A stretch of DNA of 45,561 bases from an uncultured Bacteroides sp. (GTDB lineage: Bacteria; Bacteroidota; Bacteroidia; Bacteroidales; Bacteroidaceae), in contig USEY01000021.1 in NCBI GenBank assembly GCA_900553815.1, positions 1 through 45,561 of the forward strand, written 5' to 3'. Positions 28,427 through 38,333 of the stretch are shown piece after piece (positions within the stretch are counted from its first letter, which is position 1; each line of letters starts with the position of its first letter). Under the pieces are notes generated by a model, which made no database searches, was not told the origin of the DNA, and saw nothing but the letters and a program-made list of their open reading frames with translations. Both the position numbers and the translations under genes were made by a program.

Positions 28427-31324
28427 TTATCCCCTACCGCATAAACTACCATATTCGCAATACTGGCACAGCTTGGTGTGTTCGGTCTGCGTGAAGGCTT
28501 CCTTGGGGCTGAATATCTCTTGCAGCAGGGCGCGGAGGAAGGCGCGGAACTCGTCGTCGTAGAAGGAGAAGTTGCTCACCGGCGTTTTGGCCTGGCGGGC
28601 GGGACCCATTTCGATGACAGGCGAGTAGGCCTCGGAGGCAGCCCGGTGGATGTAGAGCAGGGCGGGCGATACCTTGAGCGGCTGCTGGCGGCAGAGGATG
28701 GCGGCGTAGAGGAACGTCTGTAGGATGTAGCCCGGACGGCCTTCGGCCGGCTGGAAGAGCTGGGCGATGCTTTCGGGCGTCTTGGGCGAGCCACCGGTCT
28801 TGTAGTCGACAATGCGCAGGGTGTCGCCCTTGGCATCCATGCGGTCCACCGTTCCACCTATGCGCAGGGGAAGCGTGCCCTGAGGGGTATCTACGCTGAT
28901 GTCTTCGCTGATGTGCTTCTCCATGGCCTCCATGCGGAAGGGGGCATAGCGCAGGTCGTTGCGCAGCAGTTGCCTGATGTAGGAGGCAATGACGCTGGCA
29001 TGTATCAGCTGCGTGCCGTTGTATTGTGCCTTCTCGTTTTCGGGCAGGTGGAAGAAGTCTTCCTTGAAGGCGCGGTCCACGTAGTTGCTGATGCGGGCAG
29101 GGTTGCGCAGCAGCTGTTCGATGGTGTCGCGGCTTATCTCCTTGCCGTGGGCGGTGAGGTCGGTATAGATGAGCTCGGCCGTGCGGTGGAAGATGGTACC
29201 GAAGAGGGCGGAATCTATCTCGGCACTCACCTCGTCGGGTGCCTTGAGGCGGGCAATGTAGCGGTAGTAGAACTTGAGGCGGCAATCGAGATAGGCGTTG
29301 AGGGCCGAGGGCGAGAGGACGGCACGTGGATGGATACGGGTGTCGAAGGCGTCGCACAGGCGTCGCATCACGGCCTCGTCCTTGGCAATGCATATCGTGC
29401 GTGCCGACTGGGGCGACTGGCCTGCCTCGATGTAGCGGCGTTCAATGGGGTGGGGCGACTCGACCAGGAACTGGAGCATGAAGCGCGACATTTCGCCGCG
29501 GTTCAGCCCGTCGGATGAGGTGTTGTAGAGCAGGGTGACATGCTTGGCACGCTGTATGAGGCGATAGAAGTAGTAGGCATAGACGGCGTTCTTGTGTTCG
29601 ATGGTGGTCATGCCGAAGGCCTTGCGCAGGTTGTAGGGGATGAAGGAAGCCTCGCCTCCTGCCTTGGGCAGCTTACCCTCGTTGAGGGAGAGGAGGATGA
29701 GGTTGCGGAAGTCGAGGTTGCGCGTCTCGAGCACACCCATGACCTGCAAGCCGATGGCCGGCTCGCCGTGGAAAGGTATGGAGGCGGCGGTGAGCAGGCG
29801 GCCCAGCAGACGCTTCAGTGTGTCGGTGCGCAGGGTCAGGTCGCCGCTTTCCATCAGGCTGAGCAGGCGGCCCACGATGGTGTAGGCCTTGAACAGCGAT
29901 TCGCGGTAGAGCTGGTTGAAGATGTCGTCGGAGGCAGGAGTGTCGGGCTCGGCACGATAGAGTACTGCCACCTGCTTGAGCACCTCGCTGAGGTAGGCGC
30001 AAAGCGGGGCTGAGCCGCTGAGAGGCGTGAAGACCAGTTGCAGGAAGTCGTCCTGCTTCAGCTCGGAGGGCAACGGATAGAAACGGTTGTTCTGCACGAG
30101 CGATTGCTCCAGCGCCTCGGCGGCGGCCGACAGGCGTCGGGTATAGGGATGCTTCAGCACGCTGAGCACCGACTGGTAGGTGTAGCAACCCGTCGTGGGG
30201 CGGTAGCCGGTGGTTTGCAGCTCGATGAGGGCGTTGACCAGGCTATAGACGGGTGTCTGTGCCAGGGGGAAGCCCATGGTGATGTTGACGTTCTTCACCT
30301 CGGAGGGGATGGCATGGAGGATGGGCAGGAGCAGCGACTCGTTGCAGAGCACTACGGCATTCTCCTTTTCGGCCACGCCGGTGGGTAGCACGACGGTGCG
30401 AATCCATTGCGGCAGGTAGCGTGCCTGGGCGTTCTCGGTGGGCGAGGAAATGTAGGTCACCTGCTTGGGACGGCGCAGGGCGTCGAAGCACGACTCGGGC
30501 AGCTCGTTGGGAAACAGCTTGAGGTTGCGCAGGATGAATTCGCCCGCCTCGTGGGTGAAGGGTGGTGTCTGCTCGTGGGGCAGACGGGTGTAGAACACGT
30601 CGTAGTCCCAGTAGAAGCGTGCCTTGCCGGCCTCTTGCAGGAGCTGGAAGAAGCGGGTCTCCACCTTGTTGAGCACGTTGAAACCAACGAAGATGTACTG
30701 GTCGTAGCGCAGGTCGGCGGGGCGCAATTGCTCCATGACGCGACGGTACATCATGCCCTCGTAGGCAATACCCAGTGCTTCCAGATTGGAGCGGAAGGCG
30801 TGGTAGATGGCGCCCAGCTTGTCCCAAAGCGAGATGAACCGTTCCTTCAGCACCGTGCGCTTGTCGATGGAGAAGTTCTGGAAAAATTGTTGGATGGCCT
30901 CCTCCTGTTCCTTGTCCAGAAAGTCATAGTCGTCCATGATGTTCTTCAGGTCCTGTAGGTTGGAGAACAGCTTGTCGGCATCTACCAGGTTTTTGTCCAC
31001 ATCATCAAAGTCGCTGATGAGCAGCTCGCCCCAGAAGTAGAAGTCGTCCAGTGTCTCCTGGCTGTCTGTCTCTTGGCGGAAGACCTTGTAGAGCTCGCAC
31101 ACCAGGCGGATGGGGTCGCCCGTTTTCAGGGGCGACAACTGGTTGAAGAGGTCGCTGATGCTGATGTAGGCGGGCGACCAGAGGGGACGGTCGCTTTGGG
31201 CGGCCAGATATTCATTGAAGAAGAGGCTGGCGCGTTTGTTGGGAAAGACCACGGCCGTGCGGCTCAGGTCGTTTCCTGTCTTCTGGTAGAGGTCGCGGGC
31301 GACAAGGTGGAGGAAGGTTTCCAT
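28427..31324 (-). CDS. addB: AddB-like PD-(D/E)xK nuclease/inactivated helicase subunit
   Basis: The 965-residue protein matches the AddB/RexB side of the two-subunit helicase-nuclease that processes DNA double-strand ends for RecA loading. The N-terminal half has the helicase-like fold without a proper Walker A. The C-terminal RecB-family nuclease shows LRIVDYKTGG (catalytic D and K). An iron-sulphur cluster is suggested by a Cys in YLDCRLKFYYRY and the final CQYCEYGSLC group. It is the last gene of the minus-strand TPR-addA-addB operon. The leader upstream of its start is occupied by an octad repeat array that begins 7 nt before the ATG. Confidence 0.88.
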   Translation of the reverse strand: METFLHLVARDLYQKTGNDLSRTAVVFPNKRASLFFNEYLAAQSDRPLWSPAYISISDLFNQLSPLKTGDPIRLVCELYKVFRQETDSQETLDDFYFWGELLISDFDDVDKNLVDADKLFSNLQDLKNIMDDYDFLDKEQEEAIQQFFQNFSIDKRTVLKERFISLWDKLGAIYHAFRSNLEALGIAYEGMMYRRVMEQLRPADLRYDQYIFVGFNVLNKVETRFFQLLQEAGKARFYWDYDVFYTRLPHEQTPPFTHEAGEFILRNLKLFPNELPESCFDALRRPKQVTYISSPTENAQARYLPQWIRTVVLPTGVAEKENAVVLCNESLLLPILHAIPSEVKNVNITMGFPLAQTPVYSLVNALIELQTTGYRPTTGCYTYQSVLSVLKHPYTRRLSAAAEALEQSLVQNNRFYPLPSELKQDDFLQLVFTPLSGSAPLCAYLSEVLKQVAVLYRAEPDTPASDDIFNQLYRESLFKAYTIVGRLLSLMESGDLTLRTDTLKRLLGRLLTAASIPFHGEPAIGLQVMGVLETRNLDFRNLILLSLNEGKLPKAGGEASFIPYNLRKAFGMTTIEHKNAVYAYYFYRLIQRAKHVTLLYNTSSDGLNRGEMSRFMLQFLVESPHPIERRYIEAGQSPQSARTICIAKDEAVMRRLCDAFDTRIHPRAVLSPSALNAYLDCRLKFYYRYIARLKAPDEVSAEIDSALFGTIFHRTAELIYTDLTAHGKEISRDTIEQLLRNPARISNYVDRAFKEDFFHLPENEKAQYNGTQLIHASVIASYIRQLLRNDLRYAPFRMEAMEKHISEDISVDTPQGTLPLRIGGTVDRMDAKGDTLRIVDYKTGGSPKTPESIAQLFQPAEGRPGYILQTFLYAAILCRQQPLKVSPALLYIHRAASEAYSPVIEMGPARQAKTPVSNFSFYDDEFRAFLRALLQEIFSPKEAFTQTEHTKLCQYCEYGSLCGRG

Positions 31325-31331
31325 ATTTTGA

Positions 31332-31473
31332 GTTTTTGAGTTTATAAATTTTTTAGTTGACGAGTTGACAAGTTGACGAGGATTTGTTTTTTAATTTCTT
31401 AGTTTCCTAATTGATGAGTTTTTGAGTTTATAAGTTTTTTAGTTGACGGGTTGACAAGTTGACGAGTCAACAA
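31332..31473. repeat. Octad-phased array between addA and addB
   Basis: Seventeen 8-nt units with a consensus near GTTKWYRA run in one phase, except for a 6-nt interruption at 31380-31385. Units include GTTTTTGA, GTTTATAA, GTTGACGA and GTTGACAA. A 50-nt block (31331-31380) is repeated at 31417-31466 with two differences. The array starts 7 nt upstream of the addB start codon. Confidence 0.75.
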
Positions 31474-31531
31474 GGGGGTAGGGGGCCTGATTCCTTTTTA
31501 TAGGGGAATCTGCATGGTTATGTGCTGGGGG

Positions 31532-34500
31532 TCATACGCGTTCTAGCTTTCCTTGTTCCACATACCACAGGTAGCCGCTGATGTGTTCGGCCGGGTAGCC
31601 CATGCGTATGAGCAGGTTGATGTAGTCCTGCACCTGCCGGTTGTATTGCTTGCGGGGCTTGCCGAACTTGAAGTCGACCACCACGATGTTGTCGCCCTGC
31701 ATCATCACGCGGTCGGGGCGGCGGGTGCGTAGTGTGCCGTCTTCCATCCAGATGATGTCGCACTCGTTGAACAGCCGCCAGCGGCCCGAGTACCAGTCTT
31801 TCACCTGCGGCAGGCTGAAGGCTTTGTGCGTCAGCTGGCGTACTTCGTCTTCGGTCTGGCGGTTGCTGATGACGCCTTCGAACACCAGGCGGTCAATGGC
31901 GGTGTCAATGTCCTGCTCGGTTTCGATGGCCGAGAAGAGGGTGTGGAGCAGGCGGCCGCGGTTGATGAAGCGGTTGTCAGACTCTTCCTCGTCGACGCCG
32001 GCAATGAAGTCGGCCGAGCGGTTGGACTGGCGGAACTCTACGTAGTGCCTCATGCTTTCCATGCCTACGGGTAGCTTGGTGGCGGGTTGTGCCAGTTTGT
32101 TGGTGCTGGCATGGTTGGCCTTGTCGGGAGCGTCCGAGGGGCAGAGGTTGCCGCTTTCGTAGCAACAGAGGTGGGCGTCCCATTGTCCTTCGCCCGCGTT
32201 GGCCACCTGGGGCAGGGCGTTGGACAACAACTCGGACATGGTGCCGCGCTGGTCTTTGCGGCTCCAAAGTATGAGGTTCTTGCCTGCGCGGGTCAGGGCC
32301 ACGTAGAGCAGGTTGAGGTTGTCCACCCACAGCTGTAGCCGCTCTTGCAGGTAGTTGGGGCGGTAGACGGACTGTGCCATGAGGGGCGAGTAGTTGACGG
32401 GTACAAGGTCCAGCGAGTTGTAGGGCTCCTCGGCGGGGGCACACCACACCAGCTGGTTGTTGGTCTCGTTCTCTATTTTCCAGTCGCAGAAAGGAATCAG
32501 GACGGTGTGGAACTCCAGTCCCTTGGACTTGTGGATGGACAGGATGCGTATGCCGTTGAGTTCGCCGCTGGGGATGGTCTTGCCACAGAGGGTTTCGTCC
32601 CAGAAGTGCAGGAAGGCATCGATGTCCGACGAGTTGGTCTGAAGATAGTCGGTCACGGCGTCGAAGAAGGCAAAGAGGTAGGCGTCCTGCTGCTGCATGC
32701 GCGACAGGCCGAAGAGGCTGAACAGCTCTTCAAGCAATTCGTAGAGGGGCATCAGGCGCAACTCGTGCAGGCGGTCGGTAAACGCTGGCGGCAGGGCTTC
32801 CTGAGGTTGGGCGGTGAGGCGGGCATCCCAGTCGGCGGTATTGGTGGCGGCTGGTTCTTCCTCGGCGGCCAGGGCGGTGTAGTTCAGGGTCAGCGAGGCG
32901 CGGGCTATCTCCTGAGCGGGGTCGGACAGGTAGCGCAGGGCATCGATGAGCATGCACACGGCCTGCGAGGCATCCAGCCGAAAAGCTTCATCGGATACGA
33001 CGGGCAGGTGGAGCGTCTGGTCGAAGTAGTCGGCTATGGGCGGTATGTTCTTGTTCTTGCGCACCAGAATGGCGATGTCGTTCAGCCGGATGCCGTTGTC
33101 CAGCAGGCGGGTCACTTCTTGGCCAAGGGCTTGCAGGGTGACGCTGGTATAGTCGTTTTCATCGTCGGGTTCCAGGAAGGACACCTTGACATAGCCTTTT
33201 GCCTCCTTCTTGGGTGACTCTTGCGCCACGTCGGCGTAGGCCCGCTTTAGGGGCAGGCATTCTTCTTTCAGCTCGTTCAGGTGGAGCAGGCTGAGGTAGT
33301 CTACGGCGGCGTCAAAAAGGCGGTTGTTGAAGTGGATGATGTTGGCCTCGCTTCGGCGGTTGGTCTTCAGGGTTTCCACGCGGATGGGAAAGCGGTCGAG
33401 GGCGGCGGCTGTACCTTCCGTGGGGTTGGCGGTGTCGTTGCGGTTCTCTTTTCTTCCCAAGTCGTTCAGTATGCGCCAGTCGCCGTTTCGCCAGCGGTAG
33501 ATGGACTGCTTCACGTCGCCCACGATGAGGCTGTCGGCGCCTTGCGAAAGGCCTTCGAGCAGGAGCAGGCGGAAGTTGTCCCATTGCATACGGCTGGTGT
33601 CCTGAAACTCGTCAATCATCACGTTGCGTATGTTGGTACCCAGCTTCTCGAAGACAAACGAGGAGTCGCCCTCGCGCACCAGTTTGTGGAGCAGGGCGTT
33701 GGTGTCGGATAGCAGGAACTGGTTATGCTCGCGGTTCAGCTCCCTTACTTCCTCGTCTATGTAGTTGAGCAGTTGCAGTTTGTTGAGGTGTTGCAACGAC
33801 AGGCGGCAGCTGTTGATGGTGCGGCAACAACGGGGACGGAGCCGTTCGGCCTCTTCCAGCAGGGGGATGAGGGTAGTCTGCGCCAGGCGGATGATGTCGT
33901 CCTTGCGGCTGGAGGTCTTGGTGGTCCAGTTGGCGGCATCGGCCAGGCAGTTTTGCAGGGTGGCGTTCAGCACGTCCTTGTCGCTCAGTTTGCCGTCGCG
34001 CAGCTTGCGGAAGTAGCTGCCTATGCCTCGCGACCCGTTCTTCAGGTCGTCGGGCGACAGGTTACGTCCGTCCAGTTCGGCCTCAAAGCGTTCGCTGAGG
34101 GCTTTCATCTGCTTGGTGGCTTCGGCCTCCATGCCTTGCAGCAGTTCGCGGTAGAGCTTCACTACCTGGGGCGAGCGCATCTTCAGTCGCAGGGCTTCGC
34201 CCCGTTCAATATATTCCTCGTTGAAGATGTTGCGGGCAAAGCTTTTCACTTCGTCCGACACGTTCCAACGCTTGTCGTCGGCAATGCGCTCGTTGATGTA
34301 GTCGAGCAGCCAGGCCAGTACGGGCGAGGTAGGAGTGAGCTTCTCGATGAGGCTGTCCACCGCCTGGCTCAGTATCTCGTCGTTGTTCAGCTCAATGTTC
34401 AGGTTGGGGCTCAGCTCCAGTTCGCGGGCTAGGTTGCGCATGACGGACTGAAAGAAGGAGTCGATGGTCTCCACGCGGAAGCGGCTGTAGTCGTGTAGCA

Positions 34501-34798
34501 TGTAGAGCAGGGCCGTGCCGGCACGTTGGCGCAGCTCGTTGTCGTCCCACTGCTGTTGGGTGCCGAGGTCTTCCTTGATGCGTGTCAGGTAGGCATCGGA
34601 GCCCTGGTCGCCTGTCCAGATGCCATAGAGCTGTTGCAGGATGCGCTCCTTCATCTCGGCCGTAGCCTTGTTGGTGAAGGTGACGGCCAGTATCTGGCGG
34701 TAGGCTCGGGGGTTCTGTATGAGGTGCTTGATGTATTCCACGGCCAGGGTAAAGGTCTTGCCCGAGCCGGCGGAAGCTTTGTAGACGAGTAGTTCCAT
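31532..34798 (-). CDS. addA: AddA-like helicase-nuclease (UvrD/RecB family)
   Basis: From ATG 34798 the protein has 1088 residues; the open frame upstream adds only 17 residues from repeat DNA. Superfamily 1A helicase motifs are clear: Walker A ASAGSGKT at 8-15, DEFQDTS (motif II), and LSIHKSKGLEF with a following VALTRAG region (motifs V and VI). The C-terminal RecB nuclease shows VVDFKFGK. Together with AddB it would unwind and resect broken DNA ends. It is the middle gene of a minus-strand operon; the gaps on both sides hold octad repeats of the same family. Confidence 0.93.
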   Translation of the reverse strand: MELLVYKASAGSGKTFTLAVEYIKHLIQNPRAYRQILAVTFTNKATAEMKERILQQLYGIWTGDQGSDAYLTRIKEDLGTQQQWDDNELRQRAGTALLYMLHDYSRFRVETIDSFFQSVMRNLARELELSPNLNIELNNDEILSQAVDSLIEKLTPTSPVLAWLLDYINERIADDKRWNVSDEVKSFARNIFNEEYIERGEALRLKMRSPQVVKLYRELLQGMEAEATKQMKALSERFEAELDGRNLSPDDLKNGSRGIGSYFRKLRDGKLSDKDVLNATLQNCLADAANWTTKTSSRKDDIIRLAQTTLIPLLEEAERLRPRCCRTINSCRLSLQHLNKLQLLNYIDEEVRELNREHNQFLLSDTNALLHKLVREGDSSFVFEKLGTNIRNVMIDEFQDTSRMQWDNFRLLLLEGLSQGADSLIVGDVKQSIYRWRNGDWRILNDLGRKENRNDTANPTEGTAAALDRFPIRVETLKTNRRSEANIIHFNNRLFDAAVDYLSLLHLNELKEECLPLKRAYADVAQESPKKEAKGYVKVSFLEPDDENDYTSVTLQALGQEVTRLLDNGIRLNDIAILVRKNKNIPPIADYFDQTLHLPVVSDEAFRLDASQAVCMLIDALRYLSDPAQEIARASLTLNYTALAAEEEPAATNTADWDARLTAQPQEALPPAFTDRLHELRLMPLYELLEELFSLFGLSRMQQQDAYLFAFFDAVTDYLQTNSSDIDAFLHFWDETLCGKTIPSGELNGIRILSIHKSKGLEFHTVLIPFCDWKIENETNNQLVWCAPAEEPYNSLDLVPVNYSPLMAQSVYRPNYLQERLQLWVDNLNLLYVALTRAGKNLILWSRKDQRGTMSELLSNALPQVANAGEGQWDAHLCCYESGNLCPSDAPDKANHASTNKLAQPATKLPVGMESMRHYVEFRQSNRSADFIAGVDEEESDNRFINRGRLLHTLFSAIETEQDIDTAIDRLVFEGVISNRQTEDEVRQLTHKAFSLPQVKDWYSGRWRLFNECDIIWMEDGTLRTRRPDRVMMQGDNIVVVDFKFGKPRKQYNRQVQDYINLLIRMGYPAEHISGYLWYVEQGKLERV

Positions 34799-34817
34799 GG
34801 GGTGCGTATTTAGTTTA

Positions 34818-34921
34818 GTTGACGGGTGGATGAGTTGACAAGTAAACAAGTTAACGAGACCACAAGGAGTATCAACCTATCTTGTAGACTTGTCCCCTCG
34901 TTCCCTTGTCAATTTGTCACC
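34818..34921. repeat. Two opposed octad arrays between the TPR gene and addA
   Basis: GTTGACRA-type octads run on the plus strand (34818-34865: GTTGACGG, GTGGATGA, GTTGACAA, GTAAACAA, GTTAACGA, GACCACAA). Reverse-complement octads run from 34882 to 34921 (TTGTAGAC, TTGTCCCC, TCGTTCCC, TTGTCAAT, TTGTCACC). The array ends on the base next to the TPR gene's stop codon. ACAAGTTAACGAG (34846-34858) can pair with 34897-34909 with two mismatches. Confidence 0.7.
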
Positions 34922-37159
34922 TCAAATCATATCGAGTACCAGCGGTATGTCTTCTTCGCAAATGCCTTGTGCCAGCAGGCTGGGGCGGTCCTTTTCAAAG
35001 AGTTCAATGAAGGCTTCGCGGCTATCGCATAGCAACAGGGCTTGCCGGTAGAAGGCTACGGCTGACTCCAGATTGCCCAACTTCCATGCGGTATGGCCGG
35101 CATTCAGGTAGTCGGCAGCTATGGGGCTGTTTGCCGAGGTTTTCTTTCCGCCTTTGGGAGCAGGAGCGGAGAGCACCTTCTCGTAGTGGCGTTGTGCCTG
35201 CTCGTACTTGCCGCAGACAAAGGAGCACCAGCCAATGGCGCGCCATGCCTTCAGGCAGTTCTCTTCCAGATAGTCCAGCTTGAAGAAGTATTGCAGGGCC
35301 TCGTCGTAGCGTTCCTGTTCGGCCAGACAAGAGCCTATGAAGAACAGGATATTGTGGTTCTCGGGCTGTATGGCTTCTACCTTCTTGTAGTATTCCAGCG
35401 CCTCATCATAGCGGCGTGTCTGCCGGTAGCAGGTGGCCATGTGGCGGATGGTCCATACGTTGTCGGGTTTCAGTATGTCGGCCTTGCGATAGGCATCGAT
35501 GGCCTCGCCGTAGCGTTTCTCCTTTTGCAGGCAATAGCCCATTTTCTGGAAGACTTCAGCGTCGGTGCTGCCCATATTTTCCAGCAGGCGGTATATTTCC
35601 AAGGCCTCGGCAGGATGTTCCTTCTGGAAGTGGAAGTCGGCCACAGGCTTCAGCAACTCGGGTTTGCACAGAATATTCTTGAGCAATCCGATGCGGTGCA
35701 GGGCCAGTTCTTTCTTGAAGATGTCGGGAAACTCGTGCCGGCGCTGGTAGAGCTTGAAGAAACGGTAGAGGTCGTGGATGTATTGGTTGCCTACCAGGTC
35801 GGCACGCATGGCCGACTGGCGCAGGCTTTCACTACGTTGCTCATCCATCATTTCATCCATGCCTTGGGCACCCAGCTGGCTGAATATCATGCCGCGTTGC
35901 GACTCGGGAAGCTGGGTCAGGGTGAAGAAAAGCGAATATTTGTCGCTATTGCAGAAGAAGCCCGATTGCAGGATGAGGGAGAGGACCGACTTGTCGTCGG
36001 ACAGGGCCGTGCCCGATTCGCGGGCTACGTCGTACTGCATGTTGTCGAACGGATAGAACCAGTTCTGTATTTCGCGGAAGAAGGGATAGCCCTTGAGTTG
36101 GGAGAACGTGCTCATGTAGACGTCGGCGCCTTCCATTTGCAGCTCGCTCATCTCCCTGATTTTGTCCCCCAGGCCCGACTGCTCCATGGCCGATTCCCAG
36201 TCGGGGTTGCGGTCGTCCTCGTCGGCAGGTTCTTCGAAGCCGAATTTCATGTTGCGCATCAGCCCCGCGCTCTTTATCATTTCGGGTATGATTTCCTCGC
36301 GCATCTTCTTGTCTATCTTTTCAGTCTCGCGGCTACGCAGCAATTGGATGTACACCTGATTCAGCCCGTTGACAAAGTGTTTGTCGTCGGCCAGCAACGA
36401 CAGGCGCGCCGTCAGTTCGGGATAGAATTGCAGGCGGTCTTCGTATTGCTGCATGCAGATGGCCAGTCCGATGAAGGCGCGTTGCGACGCATTGGTCTCC
36501 TTCAGGCTGCATGCCGATAGCAGCCACGACATCTTGCGGCTATCGAAGCAGGCCAGCAGGCTCATGGTGACGGCACTGACAAGCAGGCTGAGGTCGCGGT
36601 AGGGCACTGAGGTAGAGGCAATAAAGGCATTGGCGGCCGCCTGCTCTTCCCGGCTCCAGCAGCTGTTGCACCAGGTGTTCAGGAAGAGTTCGCGTTTCAG
36701 TTCTTCGTGACGCTTCAGCAGGTTGTAGAGGCTCGTCTTGTCGTCGGGCAACACCTGGCACACGGCCAGGTTGTCCGTATATCCTTCCAGCTCCTTCAGC
36801 ATGTTTTCCAGCATCCGTCCGTCGTGTGGATCGTCTCTCCTGGTTCTGCGCTGGGTGTGGTAGTAGTTGCTCGACACGCTGTCGAGAGCGTGTATCAATG
36901 CCTGGTCGGCCACTTCCCAAATGTCACGCATCAGTTGACGATAGAGCTGGTGGCGTGCGGGGTCGTCCATGCCTTGCCTCAGGTATTGTAGCATGAGGTT
37001 GTACGATGTTTTCGCTCCTTCCAAGGTCTCTTGCAATGTAAAGTAGGCAAGGCCCTTTATCAGCAACGAGGCAGTCAGCTCCATGGCTTCCTTCAGCCTT
37101 TGGGCTTTCAGCAGGCTGACGATGCGTTGGTATTGTTCTCTGATGGTTTGTTCGTTCAT
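34922..37159 (-). CDS. Tetratricopeptide-repeat protein
   Basis: The 745-residue soluble protein has no signal peptide. The first ~480 residues are helical without a family I recognise. The last ~250 carry several tetratricopeptide repeats (for example AEVFQKMGYCLQKEKRYGEA, EALEYYKKVEAIQPEN and EALQYFFKLDYLEE), a protein-protein interaction scaffold. It is the first gene of a same-strand run with addA and addB, so a link to DNA repair or its regulation is possible, but only context supports this. No Bacteroides promoter could be placed with confidence; the upstream gap is filled by heptad repeats. Confidence 0.82.
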   Translation of the reverse strand: MNEQTIREQYQRIVSLLKAQRLKEAMELTASLLIKGLAYFTLQETLEGAKTSYNLMLQYLRQGMDDPARHQLYRQLMRDIWEVADQALIHALDSVSSNYYHTQRRTRRDDPHDGRMLENMLKELEGYTDNLAVCQVLPDDKTSLYNLLKRHEELKRELFLNTWCNSCWSREEQAAANAFIASTSVPYRDLSLLVSAVTMSLLACFDSRKMSWLLSACSLKETNASQRAFIGLAICMQQYEDRLQFYPELTARLSLLADDKHFVNGLNQVYIQLLRSRETEKIDKKMREEIIPEMIKSAGLMRNMKFGFEEPADEDDRNPDWESAMEQSGLGDKIREMSELQMEGADVYMSTFSQLKGYPFFREIQNWFYPFDNMQYDVARESGTALSDDKSVLSLILQSGFFCNSDKYSLFFTLTQLPESQRGMIFSQLGAQGMDEMMDEQRSESLRQSAMRADLVGNQYIHDLYRFFKLYQRRHEFPDIFKKELALHRIGLLKNILCKPELLKPVADFHFQKEHPAEALEIYRLLENMGSTDAEVFQKMGYCLQKEKRYGEAIDAYRKADILKPDNVWTIRHMATCYRQTRRYDEALEYYKKVEAIQPENHNILFFIGSCLAEQERYDEALQYFFKLDYLEENCLKAWRAIGWCSFVCGKYEQAQRHYEKVLSAPAPKGGKKTSANSPIAADYLNAGHTAWKLGNLESAVAFYRQALLLCDSREAFIELFEKDRPSLLAQGICEEDIPLVLDMI

Positions 37160-37181
37160 AATGGTAGTGGCGTTAATCAGC

Positions 37182-37279
37182 GGTTAGTGGTAAATGGTTA
37201 GTTGTAAGTGATAAGTTGTAAGTGGTTAGTTGTAAGTGGTAAATTCTTCATTCCTCATTCTCCATTCTTCATTTTTCAG
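37182..37279. repeat. Heptad array between porin and TPR genes, two families in one phase
   Basis: Nine 7-nt units of GGTWAGT type (37182-37244) are followed without phase change by five TCTTCAT-type units (37245-37279). The last unit, TTTTCAG, contains the porin stop codon (37276-37278). The other end lies 22 nt before the TPR gene's start. Confidence 0.75.
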
Positions 37280-38310
37280 AACCTCACCTGCACCTGTGTT
37301 TGTAGCAGGTTGTAGGCTTCTGACCGATGAGGGTCGCAATAGGTATATTGTAGTTGCAGGCGGCATTTGGGGTAGAACCACCATTGTACGCCCGCCACGT
37401 AGTTGGTCTGTTTCAGGTCGGCCGCTTTGTTCTTGTTCAGGTAGTCGTAAGAGGCAATGAGGTCGAACTTGGGCAATACATGAACAGATGCCACGGCATA
37501 GCCGCCATTGCTTTTCACTGCTCCGTCCTTGCCTTCCAGATATTCGGCACGCAGGTCAATGGGCTTTGTCTTGATAGTGGCACCCACGGCCCAGCGGTTG
37601 CGGTCATAGCTCTGGCCCACCGCAATGTCGGGGTTGAACTCGGAAGTGGCTACGGCACATCCTTTACCTTTGATGAATGAACCGCTCAAGGCCAGCCAGC
37701 CCAAGGGTCTTACGGTCAGGCCGCCTACAATGTCCTTCTGGTTGTTTCCGTCTTTCTTGTTGATACCCTGTCCGTTCATCAGAGCCAGGTTGTAGCTGAC
37801 ATACTTGTTGAACAGGTCGCCATAGAGCAGCAGCCCCAGGTCGCGTCCGCTATTTGAGCCATAGAGCGGGTCGCTTCCGTCGATGCCGGCCAGGTAGTTG
37901 GAGGCCTGCGAGTAGCAGTTTATCAGCTCCACGAAGCAGGGCGATATGGGATTCTCAATGGTGAACATGGTCTTGAATTGCCCCACGCGCACGGTCAGCT
38001 CGGGCAGGAACTTGTATTCGGTATAGGCTTCCAATATCTTGCCAGTGTTGGCAAAGCTATACATGAAGTAGCACGACCAGTGGTCGGTAATCTGTCCGCG
38101 CGCCATCAGTATCACGCGCTTGATGTCGAATGTATTTGTATTCTCCTCTCCGGCATCGCTATAGGTATATGCCAGCTGGGTGTAGCCCGAGAGGGTGATG
38201 CGGTCTTTCAGTGTGTTAATCACCTCCTTCAGCCTGGTGCTATCGGCTCCTTGGGCATGTAGCAGGCAGGTGGTCAGTATTAGTATCAGGGTAAGGAAAC
38301 TTTTTTTCAT
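37276..38310 (-). CDS. Outer-membrane porin, phosphate-selective O/P-like
   Basis: The 344-residue protein has a Sec signal peptide (MKKSFLTLILILTTCLLHAQ) and a beta-barrel of alternating strands ending in the aromatic C-terminus VQVRF used for outer-membrane insertion. Segments such as GYTQLAYTYSDA, VRVGQFKTMFTIEN and AGVQWWFYP match the porin O/P family of Bacteroidota. The substrate is not predictable. It follows pgk on the same strand but beyond a terminator. The whole leader consists of heptad repeats and I see no standard promoter near the start. Confidence 0.82.
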   Translation of the reverse strand: MKKSFLTLILILTTCLLHAQGADSTRLKEVINTLKDRITLSGYTQLAYTYSDAGEENTNTFDIKRVILMARGQITDHWSCYFMYSFANTGKILEAYTEYKFLPELTVRVGQFKTMFTIENPISPCFVELINCYSQASNYLAGIDGSDPLYGSNSGRDLGLLLYGDLFNKYVSYNLALMNGQGINKKDGNNQKDIVGGLTVRPLGWLALSGSFIKGKGCAVATSEFNPDIAVGQSYDRNRWAVGATIKTKPIDLRAEYLEGKDGAVKSNGGYAVASVHVLPKFDLIASYDYLNKNKAADLKQTNYVAGVQWWFYPKCRLQLQYTYCDPHRSEAYNLLQTQVQVRF

Positions 38311-38333
38311 CGTTTGGAAAAGTAGGGGGAATA

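Noticed and set aside
35093..36520. 475-residue frame antisense to the TPR gene, and similar antisense frames over addA, addB and the prim-pol gene
   Set aside because: Composition artefacts of GC-rich coding DNA. No ribosome site, promoter or family resemblance.
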